From 2-02-FULL-66-22 sp964576535 (lineage in GTDB: Bacteria > Methylomirabilota > Methylomirabilia > Methylomirabilales > 2-02-FULL-66-22): 64,000 nt of DNA. Below are positions 31,883-40,260 of this stretch, piece by piece (position 1 is the first letter of the stretch; every line of letters starts with the position of its first letter). Location of the stretch: contig CAZNWB010000001.1 of assembly GCA_964576535.1 (NCBI GenBank), positions 62,001 through 126,000 of the forward strand. Reading direction: 5' to 3'. The notes beneath the pieces were generated by a model. The model was not told the DNA's origin and made no database searches. It worked only from the letters and a program-made list of their open reading frames with translations. The translations under genes and the position numbers were made by a program.

Positions 31883-34315
31883 TTATGAGGGCGCTTCGAC
31901 CGGCTCGGCCGCCTCGAATTCCAGGACCGTGCCCTCGCCCTTGCGGATCCGGATGGTCCCGCCTTCGCCGAAGCGGCCCTTGAGGACCTCCTCGGCCAGT
32001 CCGTCCTCCACGTAGCGCTGGATGGCCCGGCGGAGGGGGCGGGCACCATAGTTGGGGTCGAAGCCCTGCTCGATGAGGAACTCCTTCGCGGCCCCCTCGA
32101 TCTGGAGGCTCATGTGCTTTTCCTTGAGCTGGAGCTCCAGGCGCTGCAGCATCAAGTCCACGATCTGCCGCATGTGCTCCTTGGTCAGGGGGTGAAACAC
32201 GATCACCTCGTCGATGCGGTTCAGCATCTCCGGGTTGAAGGTCCGCCGCAACTCGTTGTTGACCGTCTCCTTCATCTTCTCGTAGCCCTGCTCCTCCCCA
32301 CCCTTGCCGAACCCCATGTGGGTGTGCAGAGTGAACTGGCGGGTCCCGATGTTGGAGGTCATGATGACGATGGTGTTCCGGAAGTCCACCACCCGCCCGT
32401 AGCTGTCGGTCAGACGCCCGTCCTCCAGGATCTGGAGCAGGAGGTTGAGCACCTCCGGGTGGGCTTTCTCGATCTCATCCAGCAGCACGAGGGAGAAGGG
32501 ACGCCGGCGCACCTTCTCCGTGAGCTGGCCGGAGTCGTCGTAGCCGATGTACCCGGGAGGCGCCCCGATCAGCCGGGAGGTGGAGAAGCGCTCCATGTAC
32601 TCCGACATGTCCACCCGCACCAGGGCGTCGTCGGTCCCGAAGAGGAACTCGGCCAACGCCTTGGCCAGCTCCGTCTTTCCGACACCCGTCGGACCCAGGA
32701 ATATGAAGGAGCCCACCGGGCGGTTGGGATTCTTCACCCCGGCCCGCGACCGCCGGATGGCCCGGGCCACGGCCTTGATGGCCTCGTCCTGGCCGACAAC
32801 GCGCTTGGCCAACTCCGTCTCGACGCGGAGCAGCTTCGCCGACTCCGCCTCCTCGAGTTGCTGCAGCGGGATGCCGGTCCACCTGGCCACCACGTAGGCG
32901 ATGTCCTCGACGTTGACGACTGTCTTGGTCTTGGCCCGCTGGTCCTTCCAGCCGGTCTTCCGCTCTTCCAGCTCCGCCCGGAGCTTCCGCTCCGTGTCGC
33001 GGAGGCGAGCCGCCACCTCGAAGGCCTGGGTGCGGATGGCGTCCTCCTTCTGGGTGCGGAGCCGTTCGACCTCGTTCTCCATCTCCCGGAGTTCGGACGG
33101 CAGGACCATGCCCTTCAGCCGGGCCCGGGCCCCAGCCTCGTCGATCACGTCGATGGCCTTGTCGGGCAGGAACCGATCGGCGATGTAGCGCTGGGACAAT
33201 CGCGCCGCCGCCACCACCGCCTCATCGGTGATGAGGGCCTGGTGGTGCGTCTCGTACCGGTCCTTGATCTCCCGCAGGATCCGGATCGTCTCGTCCACGC
33301 TGGGCGGCCCGACGTGAATGGCCTGGAACCGCCGCTCCAGGGCACGGTCCTTCTCGATGTACTTCCGGTACTCGTCCATGGTGGTGGCGCCGATGCACTG
33401 CAGCTCCCCGCGGGCCAGGGCCGGTTTCAGCATGTTGCTGGCATCGATGGCCCCCTCCGCCGCCCCCGCTCCCACCAGGGTGTGCAGCTCGTCAATGAAC
33501 ATGATCACGTTGTTGGACTGCTGCATCTCCTTCACCACAGCCTTGAGCCGCTCCTCGAACTGCCCGCGGTACTTGGTCCCGGCCACCATGCCGGCCAAAT
33601 CGAGCTGGACCACCCGCTTGCGCAGCAGGATCTCGGGCACGGTGCTGGACACGATCTGGAGGGCCAGCCCCTCGACGATGGCGGTCTTGCCCACGCCGGC
33701 CTCGCCGATGAGCACCGGGTTGTTCTTCTTCCGGCGGCTGAGGACCTGGATGACCCGCTCGATCTCCGCCTCGCGGCCGATGACCGGGTCCAGCTTATCC
33801 TGCCTGGCGAGGGCCGTCAGATCCACGCCGAACTCGTCCAGGGCCGGCGTCCGCGTCGTGGAGGTCTGCTTGGAGGCCTGCTCCCCCAGGAGCTCCTGGG
33901 CCTGGGCCTTGGCGGCCGCCACGCTCACCCCGAAGTCCCGGAGAACCAGCGAGGCGATGCCCTCGCCCTCGCGGATCAGGCCGAGGAGCAAGTGCTCCGT
34001 CCCGATATAATTGTGGCCCAGCGAGCGGGCTTCCGAGATGGCGTACTCCAGCACCTTCTTGGCCTGGGGAGTGAAGGGGATTTCCCCGGCCGGCGAGAAT
34101 TCCGTGCCGACGGCGACGATCTTCTCGATTTCGGCCTTGACGGCCGAGACGTTTACGTTGAGCTTCTTGAGGATGGCGACGGCCAGGCCGTCCCCCTCGC
34201 GGATCAAGCCGAGGAGCAGGTGCTCTGTGCCAACAAAATTATGACCGAGTCGGATGGCCTCTTCCCGGGCCAGAATGATGACCTTGCGGGCGCGTTCGGT
34301 GAATCGTTCGAACAT
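31883..34315 (-). CDS. clpC: ATP-dependent Clp protease ATPase subunit ClpC
   Basis: 810-residue HSP100 unfoldase. Two Clp_N repeats (NFVGTEHLLLGLIREGDG and NYIGTEHLLLGLIREGEG) fill residues 1-150; AAA1 has Walker A GEAGVGKTA (~204-212); a UVR-like coiled middle region (EDAIRTQAFEVAARLRDTE) follows; AAA2 has GPTGVGKTELAKALAE and the ClpB/ClpC-type end NYGARPLRRAIQ. It feeds substrates to ClpP and may need an MecA-like adaptor. ATG at 34315 follows GAGGAG. Confidence 0.97.
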   Translation of the reverse strand: MFERFTERARKVIILAREEAIRLGHNFVGTEHLLLGLIREGDGLAVAILKKLNVNVSAVKAEIEKIVAVGTEFSPAGEIPFTPQAKKVLEYAISEARSLGHNYIGTEHLLLGLIREGEGIASLVLRDFGVSVAAAKAQAQELLGEQASKQTSTTRTPALDEFGVDLTALARQDKLDPVIGREAEIERVIQVLSRRKKNNPVLIGEAGVGKTAIVEGLALQIVSSTVPEILLRKRVVQLDLAGMVAGTKYRGQFEERLKAVVKEMQQSNNVIMFIDELHTLVGAGAAEGAIDASNMLKPALARGELQCIGATTMDEYRKYIEKDRALERRFQAIHVGPPSVDETIRILREIKDRYETHHQALITDEAVVAAARLSQRYIADRFLPDKAIDVIDEAGARARLKGMVLPSELREMENEVERLRTQKEDAIRTQAFEVAARLRDTERKLRAELEERKTGWKDQRAKTKTVVNVEDIAYVVARWTGIPLQQLEEAESAKLLRVETELAKRVVGQDEAIKAVARAIRRSRAGVKNPNRPVGSFIFLGPTGVGKTELAKALAEFLFGTDDALVRVDMSEYMERFSTSRLIGAPPGYIGYDDSGQLTEKVRRRPFSLVLLDEIEKAHPEVLNLLLQILEDGRLTDSYGRVVDFRNTIVIMTSNIGTRQFTLHTHMGFGKGGEEQGYEKMKETVNNELRRTFNPEMLNRIDEVIVFHPLTKEHMRQIVDLMLQRLELQLKEKHMSLQIEGAAKEFLIEQGFDPNYGARPLRRAIQRYVEDGLAEEVLKGRFGEGGTIRIRKGEGTVLEFEAAEPVEAPS

Positions 34316-34379
34316 ACGCAGCTCCTCGTAACCCCCTGACAATCCGCCCCGTGGCCGGCGCGACCCTCGAAACGACGTG

Positions 34380-34408
34380 ATTATAGCCGATGAGTTGGGC
34401 CACGGGAA
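34380..34408 (-). promoter_or_regulatory. Candidate promoter of clpC
   Basis: Perfect TATAAT (34385-34380) with TTCCCG 17 bases upstream, 64 bases before the start codon. No CtsR or CIRCE-type operator was recognised. Confidence 0.55.
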
Positions 34409-34451
34409 GGGCCAAAATTGGTTTTCCCGCCCCCCCCTCCTCGCGCCCCGT

Positions 34452-35126
34452 CTATCCCACCATCCGGCCGTCCAGCATCCGCAGGATGCGGTCCGTACGC
34501 CCCGCCAGCACCTCGTTGTGGGTGACGAGCAGGCTGGTGAGGCGGCGCTCGCGGTTGATCTGCCGGAGGAGCTCGAAGACCTCCTCCCCGGTCTTGCTGT
34601 CCAGGTTCCCCGTCGGTTCGTCCGCCAGGAGCACGGCCGGCTCACCCACCAGCGCTCGCGCCAGGGCCACCCGTTGCTGTTCCCCGCCTGATAGCTCCCC
34701 GGGCCGGTGGCGCACCCGCTCCCCCAGGCCCACCTGGGCCAGGAGGCTCTGCGCCCGCGCCTTGGCCTCACCCATCGCCGCCCGCCGGATGAGGAGGGGC
34801 AGCATCACGTTCTCCAGCGCCGTGAACTCCGGCAGCAGGTGGTGGAACTGAAAGACGAACCCCACCTGGCGGTTCCGGAACTCTGCCAGGGTCGCATCGC
34901 TGAGCGTCGAGAGCGCGGTCTCGCCGTAGACGATATCGCCGGATGTGGGGTGCTCCAGCGCCCCCAGGAGATGCAGCAGGGTGCTCTTCCCGACCCCCGA
35001 GGGGCCCACCACCGCCACCAGCTCTCCCGGCGCGATGGTGAGCGAGACCCCCTTCAGCACCTCCACCCGCTCGCCGTCCCTGGGGAAGCTCTTCCAGACG
35101 TCCCGGACCCGGATCTCTTGGCTCAC
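34452..35126 (-). CDS. lolD: Lipoprotein-releasing ABC transporter ATPase
   Basis: About 224-residue ABC ATPase. Walker A VVGPSGVGKSTLLHLLG, Q-loop near FVFQFHHLLPEFTALENV (the LLPEF stretch is typical of LolD), signature LSGGEQQRVALARAL, Walker B VLLADEPTGNLD and switch LVTHNEVL. It drives LolC/E to extract lipoproteins from the inner membrane toward LolA. GTG at 35126 has GGAG upstream; GTG at 35135 would add three residues. Confidence 0.95.
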   Translation of the reverse strand: MSQEIRVRDVWKSFPRDGERVEVLKGVSLTIAPGELVAVVGPSGVGKSTLLHLLGALEHPTSGDIVYGETALSTLSDATLAEFRNRQVGFVFQFHHLLPEFTALENVMLPLLIRRAAMGEAKARAQSLLAQVGLGERVRHRPGELSGGEQQRVALARALVGEPAVLLADEPTGNLDSKTGEEVFELLRQINRERRLTSLLVTHNEVLAGRTDRILRMLDGRMVG

Positions 35127-35142
35127 ACCACCCACTCCAAGC

Positions 35143-35213
35143 CAATTTCGAATATCGAATGTCGAATGTCGAATGTCGAACCGCCCATTCGATATTCATG
35201 ATTCGACATTCGT
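35143..35213. repeat. Word-palindrome array, TCGAATG word
   Basis: Left arm TTTCGAATATCGAATGTCG and repeats; right arm CATTCGATATTCATGATTCG and ACATTCG. Lies in the lolC/E-lolD gap. Confidence 0.85.
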
Positions 35214-35220
35214 CTGTTCA

Positions 35221-36501
35221 TCATTCGTACCGTATGGCCACCACCGGATCCACCCCGGCCGCCTGGCGCGACGGGATGATGGTCGCCAGGAAGCTGATCA
35301 CGAAGGCGGTGATCGTGATGGCCAGCACGTCCGGCCACAGGACGCGGGACGGCAGCTTGTCCAGCAGATAGACGTCTTGGGGGAAGGCCTTGAAGCCGAA
35401 GAGCCACTCCACCGCCGCCACGATGGGATCCAGGTTGTGGGCGATCGTGAGACCGGCCACGAGGCCCAGGACCGTCCCCGCCGCCCCGATGATCATCCCC
35501 TGCACGATGAAGACGGTCATGAGGCTTTTCCCGGTGGCCCCCATGGACTTCAGGACGGCGATCTCCTTTCGCTTCTGCATGACCAGCATGATCAGCGTGC
35601 TGATGATTCCGAAGGCCGCCACCAGGACGATCATGGTCAGGATGACGAACATCACGGTCCGCTCCACGCGGAGTGCCGAGAAGAAGTTGCGGTTCATCTC
35701 CATCCACGTCCGGGTGAAGTACGGGAACTTGAGGGCGGCGCGAATGGCCTCGGCCACGGGCTGCGCGTGGTAGATCTCCCGCACCCGCACCTCGATCCCC
35801 GAGACGGCCGACCCCATCCGGAAGAGTTGCTGGGCCGTCGGGATGGCGATCATGGCCAGCTTGGAATCGAATTCCGCGAACCCCACCTGGAAGATCCCGA
35901 CCACGGTGAACCGGCGCGTCCGGGGCATCATGCCCAGAGGGGAGAGGTCTCCGCCCAGGGGCAGGAGCACGTCCACGGCGCTCCCGACGCTGACTCCCAG
36001 GGTGCTGGCCAGGTATGAGCCGAGGACGATCCCGTCCGGAGGAAAGACGGGGCGCGGGTTGGCGATGGCGGCGGTAAGGTCGGGGCTGGCGCTTTTCAGC
36101 GTCCTCTTGAAATCGGTCGTTTCCACGGCCGAGGCCAGGTCGATGCCACGGAGCACGGTGCCTGCGGTCCGACCCACGGCCGTGAGCAGCACCTCGCTGT
36201 AGGTGAAGGGGGAGGCAGCCGTCACACCCGGAACCTGGCGGACGGCCGCCAGGGTGGCGGCCGGCTCCTCGATCCCCCGCTCGCCGTAGCGCAGGACCCA
36301 GATGTGGGCGTTGGTGCCGAGGATCTTGTTGCGGAGGTCGAATTCGAACCCGCTCATCACCGCCATCACTACGATCAGGGCCATGACCCCGACAGCCACC
36401 CCGGCCGTGGAGATGAAGGTGATGACGGAGATGGATCGCCGCCGCCTGGCCTTGAGGTAGCGGAGGGCGATGAAGATCTCGTAGGGTGTGGACCCGGCCA
36501 T
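35221..36501 (-). CDS. lolC: Lipoprotein-releasing ABC transporter permease (LolC/LolE)
   Basis: 426-residue membrane protein with four helices: one at ~25-50 (SVITFISTAGVAVGVMALIV), a large periplasmic domain, and three near the C-terminus (VMFVILTMIVLVAAFGIIST, MIIGAAGTVLGLVAGLT, LAITITAFVISFLATIIP). N-terminal FIALRYLKARRRRSISVIT and the end PSRQAAGVDPVVAIRYE are family signatures. Only one permease gene is present, so it may work as a homodimer (LolF-like). Confidence 0.94.
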   Translation of the reverse strand: MAGSTPYEIFIALRYLKARRRRSISVITFISTAGVAVGVMALIVVMAVMSGFEFDLRNKILGTNAHIWVLRYGERGIEEPAATLAAVRQVPGVTAASPFTYSEVLLTAVGRTAGTVLRGIDLASAVETTDFKRTLKSASPDLTAAIANPRPVFPPDGIVLGSYLASTLGVSVGSAVDVLLPLGGDLSPLGMMPRTRRFTVVGIFQVGFAEFDSKLAMIAIPTAQQLFRMGSAVSGIEVRVREIYHAQPVAEAIRAALKFPYFTRTWMEMNRNFFSALRVERTVMFVILTMIVLVAAFGIISTLIMLVMQKRKEIAVLKSMGATGKSLMTVFIVQGMIIGAAGTVLGLVAGLTIAHNLDPIVAAVEWLFGFKAFPQDVYLLDKLPSRVLWPDVLAITITAFVISFLATIIPSRQAAGVDPVVAIRYE

Positions 36502-36558
36502 GTGATCGCTACTCCTCAGGTATCCCCGCGTCCAATTCGTCTTTCACGAACAAAGCCA

Positions 36559-36680
36559 ATGCAAAACGGACAACGGACAACTGACAACCGGCCATCTGCC
36601 GAACTTGACCGGTTGTCGGTTGTCAGTTTGACACTTGAAATTACCCCCGCAAGGGACCGGTTGTCGGTTGTCAGTTCGTC
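36559..36680. repeat. Word-palindrome array, TTGTCGGTTGTCAG word
   Basis: ACGGACAACGGACAACTGAC and CAACCGG at the left; two copies of GACCGGTTGTCGGTTGTCAG to the right. Same word as 47331-47421. It lies between lolC/E and lysS. Confidence 0.88.
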
Positions 36681-36684
36681 ATGT

Positions 36685-36711
36685 GAAAATGCGAGGGCTA
36701 GACGCCCTCGC
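36685..36711 (-). terminator. Intrinsic terminator overlapping the lysS stop codon
   Basis: On the minus strand GCGAGGGC, loop GTCTA, GCCCTCGC, then ATTTTC. The lysS stop codon TAG lies in the loop, so the stem includes the last codons of the gene. Confidence 0.65.
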
Positions 36712-38188
36712 GGGCCTCGGGCCGGAGCAATGGGAACAGGATGACGTCCCGGATGGAGGGGGCGTCGGTGAGGAGCATGACCAGGCGATCAATCCCGATC
36801 CCCTCGCCGGCCGTGGGCGGCAGCCCGTACTCCAACGCCCGCAGGTAGTCCTCGTCCATGGAGTGGGCCTCCTCGTCCCCGGCGGCCCGCGCCTTGGCCT
36901 GGGCCTCCAGCCGAACCCGCTGCTCCCGCGGATCGTTGAGCTCGGTGTAGGCGTTGGCCACCTCCAGCCCACCGGCATACAGCTCGAAGCGCTGGGCAAA
37001 GCGGGGATCGTCCGGCCTGGCCTTGGCGAGGGGGCTGAGCTCTACGGGGAAGTCGGTCACGAAGGTCGGCTGGATGAGTTGCGCTTCCACCCGGGCCTCG
37101 AAAAGCTCCACCAGAAGCTTGGCCCATCCCCAGGCCGGTTTCACCGCGATGCCGCTGGCCTCCGCGGCCGCGCGCAGGCGGTCCCCGTCCCCAGCCTCCT
37201 GGGGGCTCAACCCTCCCAACTTGACTAGCGCCTCTTCAACACTGAGCCGCGGCCAGGGCGGGGCAAAGGAAATCGGCTTCCCCTGGTACGTGATGGTCTC
37301 CCCGCCGCAGACGGCGCGCACCACCTGGGGCAGGAGCTGCTCCGTCAAGGCCATGAGATCCCGGTAGTCGGCGTAGGCCTGGTAGAACTCCAGCATGGTG
37401 AACTCGGGATTGTGCTGGGTGGACACCCCTTCGTTCCGGAAGTTCCGGTTGATCTCGTACACGCGCTCCAGTCCCCCGACCACGCACCGCTTGAGGTGGA
37501 GTTCCGGCGCGACCCGCAGGTAGAGATCGAGGCCCAGGGCGTTGTGATGCGTCACGAAAGGTCGGGCGGCGGCGCCACCCGGGATCGGCTGCATCATGGG
37601 CGTCTCGACCTCGAGAAAGCCCCGGGCGTCGAAGAAGCGGCGGATCTCGGCGATGATCCGCGCCCGCCGCTGGAAGAGCTCCACCACGGGCGGATTGGCG
37701 ATCAGGTCCACGTAGCGCTGGCGGTAGCGGACCTCCACGTCGGAGAGGCCGTGCCATTTGTCGGGGAGCGGGCGTAACGCCTTGGCCAGCAGCTCAAGCC
37801 GCTCGACATGCACCGTCAGCTCACCCGTCTTGGTCCGGAAGACACGCCCGCAGATGCCCAAGAAGTCACCGATGTCGATCCGGCGGAACAGGTGATATGC
37901 CGTCTCGCCCACGCTGTCCTGCCGGACGTAGATCTGAATCCTCCCTGTCCGGTCCTTGATGTGGGCGAAGGAGGCCTTGCCGTGGGTGCGCAGGGACAGG
38001 ACCCGCCCGGCTACCGTGACGGGCTCGGCCCCCGCCAGGGCGGCGTCATCGGCGGCGGCGTAGCGGGTGAGGAGCTCGCCACCCTGATGGGTGACGGGGA
38101 AGGTGCTGGGGTAGGGGTCGATGCCGTCGCGACTGAGGTCCTCCAGCTTTTTCAGGCGCTCCCGGATGAACGCACTCGGCTCTTCCAC
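36698..38188 (-). CDS. lysS: Lysyl-tRNA synthetase, class II
   Basis: 496-residue enzyme. N-terminal OB-fold anticodon-binding domain (TVAGRVLSLRTHGKASFAHI), motif 1 around FFDARGFLEVETPMM, motif 2 FRNEGVSTQHNPEFTMLEFY and motif 3 GIGIDRLVMLLTDAPSIRD. Length is standard. Confidence 0.97.
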   Translation of the reverse strand: MEEPSAFIRERLKKLEDLSRDGIDPYPSTFPVTHQGGELLTRYAAADDAALAGAEPVTVAGRVLSLRTHGKASFAHIKDRTGRIQIYVRQDSVGETAYHLFRRIDIGDFLGICGRVFRTKTGELTVHVERLELLAKALRPLPDKWHGLSDVEVRYRQRYVDLIANPPVVELFQRRARIIAEIRRFFDARGFLEVETPMMQPIPGGAAARPFVTHHNALGLDLYLRVAPELHLKRCVVGGLERVYEINRNFRNEGVSTQHNPEFTMLEFYQAYADYRDLMALTEQLLPQVVRAVCGGETITYQGKPISFAPPWPRLSVEEALVKLGGLSPQEAGDGDRLRAAAEASGIAVKPAWGWAKLLVELFEARVEAQLIQPTFVTDFPVELSPLAKARPDDPRFAQRFELYAGGLEVANAYTELNDPREQRVRLEAQAKARAAGDEEAHSMDEDYLRALEYGLPPTAGEGIGIDRLVMLLTDAPSIRDVILFPLLRPEAREGV

Positions 38189-38211
38189 TCGTCCTCCGGA
38201 TGATCGGGAGG

Positions 38212-38335
38212 CCAGCTCTCAGCCATCAGCCACGGAAAAGGCGAGAGCGGGAAATTCGGAAGCTGAAACCGATTGCCCTCGTTGCCCGCCTGCAAGCTGA
38301 AAGCTGAAAGCTGACCGCTGATCGCTGAACGCTGA
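38212..38335. repeat. GCTGA-word palindromic array
   Basis: CAGCTCTCAGCCATCAGCC at the left and GCTGAAAGCTGAAAGCTGAC, GCTGATCGCTGAACGCTGA at the right, separated by about 60 bases. Lies upstream of lysS. Confidence 0.85.
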
Positions 38336-38401
38336 GATTGCGTAACGTGCCGCGATTATAGGGAGGGGTGGGAGGAGTGTCAAGCCAACGCCCCAACCCA
38401 A

Positions 38402-38532
38402 CGTGTTCGGTGGTTCGAGAGTTCGGTGGGTGGGTCGTTCGGCGCATCCCGATGAACCACCGGGACCCACGGCACCGCGGTGGATTCCCACCGCCGTGGC
38501 GTGGGTGCCCCGAACACTCGAACGATCGAACG
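38402..38532. repeat. GTTCGG-word composite array with inner palindrome
   Basis: GTGTTCGGTGGTTCGAGAGT words, then GATGAACCACC, the 50-bp inner palindrome (38462-38511), then GAACACTCGAACGATCGAAC. Between the lysS and 38555 genes. Confidence 0.9.
38462..38511. repeat. Inner palindrome, copy 2
   Basis: 50 bp from GGGACCCACGGCACCGCGG to GGCGTGGGTGCCCC. Its reverse complement matches 45970-46019 at 48 of 50 positions by my count. Confidence 0.88.
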
Positions 38533-38554
38533 CCTCTGGCTGGCATTGGCCAGG

Positions 38555-38797
38555 TCAACCCTTGACCCTGAGCTGGGACTCGTTCTGGGCGATAAATTTC
38601 CTGATGTCGTCCGCCATGCCGAGGAGCTTCAGCCACTGCTCCTTGTAGAGGGTGACGGGAAACCGCCCCAGACCATAGACCGATACCGCGCCTTTCTCGC
38701 TCACCTTGATGCTCGTTGCCCGGGTCACCTTGGCCTTGAGCGCCTGGTTCTCGGCCCGCAGCCGCTCCAGCTCCGCCCGAAGATCGTCGTCCCCCAT
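38555..38797 (-). CDS. Small conserved-looking coiled-coil protein
   Basis: 80 residues: an N-terminal heptad-rich helix (DLRAELERLRAENQALKAK) and a compact C-terminal part KGAVSVYGLGRFPVTLYKEQ with WLKLLGMADDIRKFI. I believe similar small proteins occur in several phyla, but know no function. No signal or membrane segment. GGGAGG lies ahead of the ATG. It is a lone gene between two repeat arrays, followed by no obvious terminator. Confidence 0.75.
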   Translation of the reverse strand: MGDDDLRAELERLRAENQALKAKVTRATSIKVSEKGAVSVYGLGRFPVTLYKEQWLKLLGMADDIRKFIAQNESQLRVKG

Positions 38798-38838
38798 GGC
38801 TCACCTCCCCCCATGCTAACCCGATTCCGAGAATATTA

Positions 38839-39017
38839 GCCGCCAAGGCGCCAACCTCTGAACTGGCAATCAGGCAATCCGGCAACCTGGCAATCGGGAG
38901 TTCCCAGTTGCCGGGTACCCTCCGAGTGCGCCTGGTTGCCAGATTGCCCAGTTGCCTGGTTGCCCCTGATTCGTGGCGACCTTGGCGCACCAACGGCGTT
39001 GCCGTTGGTACCGGCGG
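38839..39017. repeat. Nested composite array: CGCCAAGG outer arms, GGCAAT/GTTGCC inner arms
   Basis: Outer CCGCCAAGGCGCCAAC (38840-38855) faces TGGCGACCTTGGCGCACC (from 38973). Inner GGCAATCAGGCAATCCGGCA (from 38865) faces GGTTGCCAGATTGCCCAGTT (from 38934). A small GTTGCCGTTGGTACC element closes it next to prfB. It fills the whole gap between the small gene's start and the prfB stop. Confidence 0.85.
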
Positions 39018-39023
39018 TTTGCG

Positions 39024-40131
39024 CTAGCTTGCCTTCTCGGGCGGCTTGAAGAGAACCGCCTCGATGAAACGGTCCAGGTCCCCGCCCAGGACCGCGGTGA
39101 CGTTCCCCGTCTCCTCGCCCGTCCGATGATCTTTGACCAACTGGTACGGGGCCAGGACGTAGGACCGAATCTGGCTGCCCCAGGCGATGGGCGCCTTTAC
39201 CCCCTGGAGCTTGGCCATCTCCTCGTCCTGCTGCCGCTTGTAGTGGTCGTAGAGCCGGGCCCGCAGGACCTTCATGGCCATGGCCTTATTCTTGTGCTGC
39301 GAGCGCTCGTTCTGGCAGGTGGCCACGATCCCGGTGGGCAGGTGGGTGATGCGGACGGCGGAGTCGGTCACGTTGATGTGCTGCCCGCCGTGCCCCCCGG
39401 CCCGGAACGTATCGATCCTGAGGTCTTTGTCCTCGATCTTGATCTCGATGTCGTCGGAGATCTCGGGATACACGAAGACCGACGCGAAGGAGGTATGCCG
39501 CCGCTTGCTGGCGTCGAAGGGGGAGATGCGCACCAGTCGGTGCACCCCGATCTCGGCGTGCAGGTGCCCGTAGGCATAGGGGCCTGTTACAGTCACGGTG
39601 GCATTCTTGATCCCCGCTTCTTCGCCCTCCAACAGGTCGATGACCTCGGTCGTGAACCCTTTCGACTCGACCCAGCGAAGGTACATTCGCAGGAGCATCT
39701 GCGCCCAGTCCTGGGACTCGGTCCCGCCGGCGCCGGGGTTGATGCTCAGGATGGCGTTCCCCTTGTCATATTCGCCCGAGAGGACCGTCTGCAACTCCAG
39801 GGCCCGGACCTGTCGCGTGAGCTCCTTGAGTCCATTGGAGACCTCTTGGAGCGTTTCGACGTCCTCCTGGTCCGCGGCCAGATCCAGGAGCTCCCGGTGA
39901 TCTCCCAGGTCTTTGACCAGGCCGGCATGCTGGTCCAGGGTCTGGCGAAGGTTCCTCGTCTCTTTCAGGACCTTCTGGGCTCTGTCCGGATCACTCCAGA
40001 ACTCCGGTGCCCCCGTGGCCGCCTCGAGACTTGCCAGCCGAGCGGCCTTGCCGGGCAAGTCAAAGATACACCCGGAGCTGTTCGACCTTTCGCTGGAGCT
40101 CGTCAATCGTGCGTTGCAGATCAGGAATCAT
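39024..40131 (-). CDS. prfB: Peptide chain release factor 2, expressed by programmed +1 frameshift
   Basis: RF2 releases peptides at UAA/UGA. Translation starts at ATG 40131 (AGGAGGGAG upstream) as MIPDLQRTIDELQRKVEQLR then VYL and meets UGA at 40062-40060; a +1 shift continues as DLPGKAARLASLEAATG for 345 residues, total about 368. The main frame holds GAGGTESQDWAQMLLRMY, the anticodon-like ISPFDAS (SPF) and the catalytic GGHGGQHIN (GGQ). This is the known autoregulation by RF2 level, not a broken gene. Confidence 0.95.
40059..40074 (-). promoter_or_regulatory. prfB programmed +1 frameshift site
   Basis: The minus strand reads GGGTGTATCTTTGAC: CTT slip codon, UGA stop and C, with a GGG-type Shine-Dalgarno-like element just upstream, close to the E. 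coli site. Confidence 0.9.
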
Positions 40132-40147
40132 CGCTCCCTCCTCACGT

Positions 40148-40260
40148 TAGGGACAAAGTGACATAGCCTAAAGGCACGCTCCCGTCCCCGGCTCCTCCGC
40201 TCCTCGGCTCCTTGTCTCGGTCTTCCTCTGCCCCTCTGCCCCTTGTCTCTGTGTCCCTTC
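40148..40260. repeat. C/T-rich word array between prfB and lnt
   Basis: AGGGACAAAGTGACA at the left faces TGTCTCTGTGTCCCT at the right; between them CTCCTCCGCTCCTCGGCTCC and CCTCTGCCCCTCTGCCCC words repeat. Weaker palindrome than the other arrays. Confidence 0.6.

Noticed and set aside
32114..34339. 741-codon plus-strand frame opposite clpC
   Set aside because: Antisense shadow of an essential, well-conserved ATPase.
40060..40131. prfB as a pseudogene because of an early in-frame UGA
   Set aside because: The UGA lies in the known CTT-TGA-C programmed frameshift context and the main frame is intact.
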